Shown: piece after piece, positions 5,157 to 9,685 of the stretch
Numbering within the stretch: position 1 is the stretch's first letter
How the letters are laid out: the number at the start of each line of letters is the position of its first letter
Origin: an uncultured Prevotella sp.
Lineage (GTDB): Bacteria > Bacteroidota > Bacteroidia > Bacteroidales > Bacteroidaceae
DNA length: 9,685 bases
Direction of reading: 5' to 3'
NCBI GenBank assembly: GCA_934183135.1
Contig: CAKPRX010000083.1
Location: 1-9,685, forward strand
Made by a program: the position numbers and the translations under genes
Notes under the pieces: model-generated
Seen by the model: only the letters and a program-made list of their open reading frames with translations
Told to the model about the DNA's origin: nothing
Database searches by the model: none

Positions 5157-6683
5157 ATGGACACTACTATCCAGACCAATAATAAGCGTATCGCCAAGAA
5201 CACAGCGGCACTCTGCGCGCGTATGTTTCTGACCATAGTGATAGGCATCTATTCGAGCCGGTTGGTGCTCGAAGCCTTGGGGGTAACCGACTATGGCGTG
5301 TACAGCGTAGTGGGCGGGATAGTGACGTTTTTTGTCTTTCTCAATGCTTCGTTAGCCAATGGGACGCAGCGTTTCCTGAATTTCTATATGGGCCGGGGCG
5401 ACCAGGCAACCCTGAACCGGGTGTTCTCGACCAGCGTGTACATTTTCATGTTGCTGGCCGCACTGATACTGGTACTGGGCGAGACGGTAGGAGTAGCCGT
5501 GGTCAACTGGGTGCTCGACATTCCGCCCGGGCGGAGGGTGGCGGCCAACGTGGTACTTCAGTTTACCATCTTAGCCTCCCTCATAGACGTGCTCAGCCTG
5601 CCTTACAATGCCCTTATCATAGCCTATGAGCGTATGGGCGTGTTTGCTTACGTGTCCGTGGCCCAGTCGGTAGCCACCCTGTTGGCAGCCCTGGTGCTCA
5701 CCGTGTCGCCAGGCGACCGACTGATTATCTACGCTGTCCTGTCATGTGTCATCATGGTGCTGGTCAGGGTGTTCTACGGCTGGTACTGTGCCCGTCACTT
5801 CACCATCAGGGCTACCCGCAGCGAGGTGACCCGCACCCTGTCCAGGGAGATGCTTGCCTTTTCCGGATGGACGCTTACGGGCTCATTTGCCTACGTCACC
5901 TATATGCAGGGCATACCCATTCTGCTGAACCTGTTCTTCGGGCCTGTGGTCAACGCGGCCAATGCGCTCGCCCAGCAGGTCAACGCCTCGCTGTCTACCT
6001 TCAGCGCCAACTTTATGATGGCTGCCAAACCACAGATAACCAAGTATTATGCCGAGGGACAGGTCGCGGCTATGCAGTCGCTGGTCTTTTACAGTTCCAA
6101 ACTGTCGGTACTCATCATGCTCATGGTCTCCCTGCCGTTTATCGTGATGCCCGACTATCTGCTGGGGCTCTGGCTGGTAGAGGTGCCTACCCACATGGCC
6201 CCCATGTTGCGTCTTATCATGTGGGCATCGGTTATCAATGCACTGGCAATGCCTGCCAGCACGGCCATCCAGGCCACAGGACGGGTGCGAACCTACCAGA
6301 TGGCCGAGGCTGCGGCTCTGCTATTGGCCTTTCCGCTCACCTACATGGCCTTTATCTTAGGGGGGGCGCCAGAGAGTGCCTACGTGATGCTCACGATAGT
6401 ATTCGCACTGGCCCAGATGGTTCGTATCTATTTTATGGCTAAAGAGTTACAGGTATCGGTTACCACTTACCTTTACCGGGTAGTGAGCAGTTTGGTGGTG
6501 TTCGCCGTGATGGCCTATGGAGCCGTATGGGCTGTTCACATTGGTGTGGGCGACTCGCTGTTGGGACTTGCCTGTGTGCTGGCGGCCATCGCCTTCATCG
6601 TGCCGGCCCTCTTTTTAGCGCTCTGCATGACCCGGACTGAGCGCGCCACGCTCTGGGGATATATTAAACATATAAGAAGCTGA
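5157..6683 (+). CDS. Wzx-type polysaccharide flippase (MOP superfamily)
   Basis: A 508-residue integral membrane protein with about 12-14 hydrophobic helices, predicted to flip undecaprenyl-linked repeat units across the inner membrane. The start NNKRIAKNT (8-16), followed by a first helix, YGVYSVVGGIV (46-56) and NGTQRFLNFYMGRGD (68-82), are typical of Bacteroidetes lipopolysaccharide-biosynthesis/oligosaccharide flippases. So is the second-half repeat with FSGW (235-238) and the NAANALAQQV...KPQITKYYAEG region (266-301). I chose the ATG at 5157; an upstream in-frame ATG at 5109 lies inside a predicted RNA helix and would add 16 residues of non-family sequence. There is no clear Shine-Dalgarno, as usual in this phylum. 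It is the first gene of the rightward operon, 9 nt before the polymerase gene. A MATE-type drug exporter is possible by fold but unlikely in this context. Confidence 0.88.
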   Translation: MDTTIQTNNKRIAKNTAALCARMFLTIVIGIYSSRLVLEALGVTDYGVYSVVGGIVTFFVFLNASLANGTQRFLNFYMGRGDQATLNRVFSTSVYIFMLLAALILVLGETVGVAVVNWVLDIPPGRRVAANVVLQFTILASLIDVLSLPYNALIIAYERMGVFAYVSVAQSVATLLAALVLTVSPGDRLIIYAVLSCVIMVLVRVFYGWYCARHFTIRATRSEVTRTLSREMLAFSGWTLTGSFAYVTYMQGIPILLNLFFGPVVNAANALAQQVNASLSTFSANFMMAAKPQITKYYAEGQVAAMQSLVFYSSKLSVLIMLMVSLPFIVMPDYLLGLWLVEVPTHMAPMLRLIMWASVINALAMPASTAIQATGRVRTYQMAEAAALLLAFPLTYMAFILGGAPESAYVMLTIVFALAQMVRIYFMAKELQVSVTTYLYRVVSSLVVFAVMAYGAVWAVHIGVGDSLLGLACVLAAIAFIVPALFLALCMTRTERATLWGYIKHIRS

Positions 6684-6692
6684 CCCGAAACA

Positions 6693-7979
6693 ATGATAAA
6701 TTTCTTCCTCATACTGTTGCTCTGTATCATGGACCAGATTCGTATCAATCTGGGGGGCTTGGTGTCAGCCTTAGACATCTTTGTACTGATATATGCCATA
6801 CTTTATGTCATACAGAACCGCAGTATGGGTATGTTTGCCCGCGACAAGGAGATACTGACGGTGTCCAAACTGTTTGCAGCCTTAGTGGTGGTGCAGGTGG
6901 TCAGCGAGATATGGGTAGACAACTCCCTGGCCAACGCCGCCAAGGGCATCGGCATCACGGTGGTATGCTATGTCAAGTTCATGTTCCTGCTGGGCCTGTT
7001 CTTCAGAAACAAGAGCAACTTAGCGATATTCCTGCTGGGCACGCTGATAGCCAATATCCTCTTCTTCCGTACCAATGACTTCTTCGGACTGGGCGAGATG
7101 AACGTGGCGTCCGAGGATATTGCCACGGGAGAGGGCGTGGCCATGGCCTACTTCAAGTATAAGATTAGCCCGCTTATCAATAGCTCGCTGATACTGGCTT
7201 CTATCTATTTTAAGCGTATCCGTTTTGCCTGGGTGCTGGCTGCGGTGGGGCTACTCACCATCGTGCTGGGTGCCCGCAGTAGCGGCCTGGTGCTGCTGAT
7301 AGCCGGCGTGGCTCCCCTGCTGATATACCACAAGTTCAGGTGGAACCGCAAACGCATAGCCGTATGTCTGGCGCTGGTGGTCATGGCTGTGGGCTATGGG
7401 TATAAGGCTTATGTGAACAGCGTGCTCACTGGCGAGATTAACAGTGGTAACTCGCAGAAGCAGCTTGCCTCTGTCAGCAATCCCTATAACGCCCTTGAGC
7501 TGTTCAAACAGGGTCGCACCGAGGTCTATGTGGGTGCCCTGGCCTTCACGGAGTCGCCCTGGGTAGGGTGGGGAGCCTGGCCGCGCGACCCGGGACTGAA
7601 GTACAACGCGCTGCAGAGCTACATACAGGGTAAGCGGATGGACAGGAGCAAATTTTTCTCAGAGACTATTCCCACCCACTCGGTCATTGTGGGCTACGCG
7701 GTGTACAATGGCATCTTTGCAGTGCTCTTAGCGATGGCCATTATATGGTTCTTCTTCAGGCGGGGTGTCAGCACGCTGCGCACGAGAAACATCTTTGTCT
7801 TCCTGGTGGTCAGCACCCTGGCCAATATGGTCTGGGACACCCTGTTCTCGCCCGTTTCGACGATGCGGTTCCAGTTCGTACTCTACTTTGCCAGCATCTA
7901 CTATATATATAAGGTAATACAATATCCAGAGTTGGCCCGCAAGTATGGCTACATTACAGATAAGACAGCCGAGAAGTGA
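6693..7979 (+). CDS. Wzy-like O-antigen/capsule polymerase (O-antigen ligase family)
   Basis: A 428-residue polytopic inner-membrane protein with around ten hydrophobic segments and one large hydrophilic loop (about 240-335), the layout of Wzy polymerases and WaaL ligases. Within the region are GARSSG (193-198), an arginine-containing GRTEVYVGALAFTESPWVGWG segment (274-294), and THS (328-330) just before a glycine-containing helix; these resemble the R and H features of the Wzy_C domain. The usual HN is HS here. The predicted role is to join flipped repeat units into a polymer on the periplasmic face. Sequence in this family is poorly conserved, so the call rests on topology, motifs and position directly after a flippase. 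Its last 35 nt overlap the glycosyltransferase gene. Confidence 0.8.
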   Translation: MINFFLILLLCIMDQIRINLGGLVSALDIFVLIYAILYVIQNRSMGMFARDKEILTVSKLFAALVVVQVVSEIWVDNSLANAAKGIGITVVCYVKFMFLLGLFFRNKSNLAIFLLGTLIANILFFRTNDFFGLGEMNVASEDIATGEGVAMAYFKYKISPLINSSLILASIYFKRIRFAWVLAAVGLLTIVLGARSSGLVLLIAGVAPLLIYHKFRWNRKRIAVCLALVVMAVGYGYKAYVNSVLTGEINSGNSQKQLASVSNPYNALELFKQGRTEVYVGALAFTESPWVGWGAWPRDPGLKYNALQSYIQGKRMDRSKFFSETIPTHSVIVGYAVYNGIFAVLLAMAIIWFFFRRGVSTLRTRNIFVFLVVSTLANMVWDTLFSPVSTMRFQFVLYFASIYYIYKVIQYPELARKYGYITDKTAEK

Positions 7980-9090
7980 ACTGCGTGTGCTGTGGTACAC
8001 ACCCAGCATAGATGTGTCAGCCGGAGGCGTGAGCAGTTGCCTACAGCAGATGGCGCCATACCTGGGGCAGCGGGTGCAACTGCATGTGGTGACCCATCGG
8101 TCGGCCAATATGTTGCCGATGACTAACTGCACACTCCACTTTCTGTCTGGCAGCCAGCTGTTTCCATGGGCCAGCAAGCGCGAGTTTGTCCGCATACTGA
8201 CCGAGGTGGCTCCGGATGTGGTACATACCAACAGCTGCTGGGAGCCGCTGGACGCCTACTGTCTGCTGTGGGCTCACAGCCGTGGGCTGGCCACCGTGTA
8301 CACGCTACATGGCATGATGGAGCCGTTTATCATGCGTCGCCATTACTGGATGCGTAAGGTTCCGGCGCTGGCCGTCTATCAGGGACGGGCGCTGAGGGCT
8401 GCCGACAGGGTAGTGGCCACCTCGGCCCGCGAGCGAGACAACTTTCTTGATTTGGGATATAACTCCAAGGTAACGATTATACCTAACTGCATCCAGCTGG
8501 ACGGCATTAGCCTGAAAACAGACTGGACGGTGAAGCGCACAATACTCTACCTGTCGCGATTACACCCCGTCAAGGGTATCGAACGTATGCTGGAGGCCGT
8601 GGCAACTCTCCGGTCGGCCTTAGCAGACTACCGCATCGTCATAGCCGGAAGCGGCGAACCTGCCTATGTGGCTGCGCTTCAGGCCATGACCAGCCGCCTG
8701 GGCATAGCGCACCTCGTGGACTTTAAGGGCAATGTGACGGGTATGGCCAAGTGGGCCCTCTACCGGTCGGCCGACTTCTTAGTGCTGCCCACCAATACCG
8801 AGAACTTTGGCATGGTGGTGGTAGAGTCGTTGGCAGTAGGCACCCCGGTGATAACGACCAATGGGGCACCCTGGGAGGAACTGGTTACGCAGGCATGTGG
8901 CCTGTGGGTAGACATCAGTACGGCGGCCATAAGCCACGCGATAGAAACCATGATAGACAAGACGGCCACCCAACTGGAACAGATGGGCCGCAACGGCAGG
9001 GCACTGGTAGAACGCAAGTATGCAGCACCCCATGTGGCCGAAATGATGGTAGATATGTACACACAGGTCATCAACCCCATAAACAGATAG
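7945..9090 (+). CDS. Glycosyltransferase family 4 (GT-B fold)
   Basis: A 381-residue cytoplasmic or membrane-associated glycosyltransferase, probably adding one sugar to the lipid-linked repeat unit from a nucleotide-sugar donor. The N-terminal acceptor half has YTPSIDVSAGGVSS (18-31). The C-terminal donor half has IPN (179-181), LSRLHPVKGI (203-212), IAGSGE (233-238) and NTENFGMVVVESLAVGTPV (284-302). The last contains the EX7E pair E286/E294 of retaining GT4 enzymes. The sugar specificity cannot be read from sequence. The ATG at 7945 overlaps the polymerase stop by 35 nt; the next in-frame candidate is a GTG at 7987 (V15), which would leave a start close to the first beta strand, so the true start is uncertain by up to 14 residues. 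Confidence 0.92.
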   Translation: MATLQIRQPRSELRVLWYTPSIDVSAGGVSSCLQQMAPYLGQRVQLHVVTHRSANMLPMTNCTLHFLSGSQLFPWASKREFVRILTEVAPDVVHTNSCWEPLDAYCLLWAHSRGLATVYTLHGMMEPFIMRRHYWMRKVPALAVYQGRALRAADRVVATSARERDNFLDLGYNSKVTIIPNCIQLDGISLKTDWTVKRTILYLSRLHPVKGIERMLEAVATLRSALADYRIVIAGSGEPAYVAALQAMTSRLGIAHLVDFKGNVTGMAKWALYRSADFLVLPTNTENFGMVVVESLAVGTPVITTNGAPWEELVTQACGLWVDISTAAISHAIETMIDKTATQLEQMGRNGRALVERKYAAPHVAEMMVDMYTQVINPINR

Positions 9091-9092
9091 GT

Positions 9093-9638
9093 ATGAAACA
9101 AGTAGACTTGTCGCATTACAGCGAACCGAAACCGCACCACAGGAAGCAGCTGCTGTGGCGGGCTGTCAACTGCACCCTGTTCAGATGGTTGGCGCTGCCC
9201 TGCCTGCGTACCGCAAGGGTGGCCCTGCTCCGGCTGTTTGGCGCCACGATAGCCCCCACGGCCAATGTATATGCCTCTTGCAAGATTTGGGCCCCATGGA
9301 ACCTTACTATGGGTGCCTATAGCTGTGCGGCACCTCGCGTAAGATTATATAACAAAGCCTCCATCATCATAGGCGATAACGTAGTAGTCTCTCAAGATAG
9401 TATGCTGTGTACGGCCTCGCACAATATAGCAACGACCACTCATACGCTCATCATGGCGCCTATTAGAGTACATAGTTCGGCCTGGATAGCAGCTGGCTGT
9501 TTTGTGGGCATGGGCGTAACCATCGGTGAGGGTGCAGTGGTCGGAGCCCGTGGCTGCGTATTCAGCGATGTTGAGGCTTGGACGGTTGTAGGAGGCAATC
9601 CGGCTCGTTTTATCAAACGTAGAACTATTACTATTTAG
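9093..9638 (+). CDS. WcaF-like acetyltransferase (left-handed beta-helix)
   Basis: A 181-residue protein of the hexapeptide-repeat acyltransferase superfamily, close in length and layout to colanic acid biosynthesis acetyltransferase WcaF, probably O-acetylating a sugar of the repeat unit with acetyl-CoA. The N-terminal LSHY...KQLLWRAVNCTLFRW (6-32) is typical of WcaF-like proteins. Hexapeptide repeats run from about 51 to 160 (for example IGDNVV, IAAGCF, IGEGAVVGARG). CTASHN (106-111) contains the likely catalytic H110, and GGNPARFI (167-174) is the usual C-terminal signature. I chose the ATG two bases after the glycosyltransferase stop; longer in-frame readings upstream run through that gene and lack family similarity. 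Confidence 0.92.
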   Translation: MKQVDLSHYSEPKPHHRKQLLWRAVNCTLFRWLALPCLRTARVALLRLFGATIAPTANVYASCKIWAPWNLTMGAYSCAAPRVRLYNKASIIIGDNVVVSQDSMLCTASHNIATTTHTLIMAPIRVHSSAWIAAGCFVGMGVTIGEGAVVGARGCVFSDVEAWTVVGGNPARFIKRRTITI

Positions 9639-9651
9639 AACCCATACAAAA

Positions 9652-9685
9652 ATGCAGGATATAACGGCAATCATCCTAACCTACA
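9652..9685 (+). CDS. Start of a GT2-type glycosyltransferase, cut by the window end
   Basis: Only eleven codons are present: MQDITAIILTY. A short lead followed by ITAIILTY is the typical opening strand of family 2 (GT-A fold) glycosyltransferases, which usually continues with N and E residues. It starts 13 nt after the acetyltransferase stop on the same strand, so it fits as the next sugar-adding enzyme of the operon. With so little sequence the call depends on this motif and context. Confidence 0.6.
   Translation, partial: MQDITAIILTY

Noticed and set aside
5744..6442. Second open frame within the flippase gene on the same strand
   Set aside because: Its low-complexity H/G/R-rich translation and full nesting inside a recognisable flippase mark it as an alternate-frame artefact.
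8751..9092. N-terminal extension of the acetyltransferase frame
   Set aside because: This in-frame stretch is an out-of-frame reading of the GT4 gene; family similarity begins at the ATG at 9093.

Overview
The window looks like chromosomal DNA of a Bacteroidales bacterium, probably Prevotellaceae-like. Promoters fit the Bacteroidetes pattern: a -7 TAnnTTTG box occurs in front of tsaC, fmt and the flippase gene, and tsaC also has a TTTG box 20 bp further upstream. A DUF4251 lipoprotein/secreted-type protein is present, Shine-Dalgarno sequences are weak or absent, and the base composition is moderately GC-rich. The genus is inferred from these traits, not shown.

The left part (438-4768, minus strand) is a housekeeping block. 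In transcription order it holds fmt (methionyl-tRNA formyltransferase), a secreted DUF4251 protein that ends in a strong intrinsic terminator, then tsaC (threonylcarbamoyl-AMP synthase) with its own promoter, followed 3 nt later by a ClC-type chloride channel/transporter with two CBS domains. Downstream of the ClC gene, positions 1-437 contain no convincing gene. They carry five tandem 8-bp pyrimidine-rich units and a perfect 19-bp inverted repeat.

The right part (5157-9685, plus strand) is the start of a cell-surface polysaccharide cluster: a Wzx-type flippase, a Wzy/O-antigen-ligase-like polymerase, a GT4 glycosyltransferase, a WcaF-like acetyltransferase, and the first codons of a GT2 glycosyltransferase cut by the window edge. 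The genes are tightly packed (gaps of 9, 2 and 13 nt and one 35-nt overlap), which suggests one operon that builds, modifies, exports and polymerises lipid-linked repeat units (capsule, exopolysaccharide or O-antigen).

The two parts are divergently transcribed from a 388-bp intergenic region. Its most unusual content is the roughly 265-nt stretch between the plus-strand promoter and the flippase start codon. It can fold into a closed, multi-helix RNA whose outer stem begins near the predicted transcription start and ends 6 nt before the ATG. I could not assign it to a known RNA family and regard it as the best candidate for something undescribed here.
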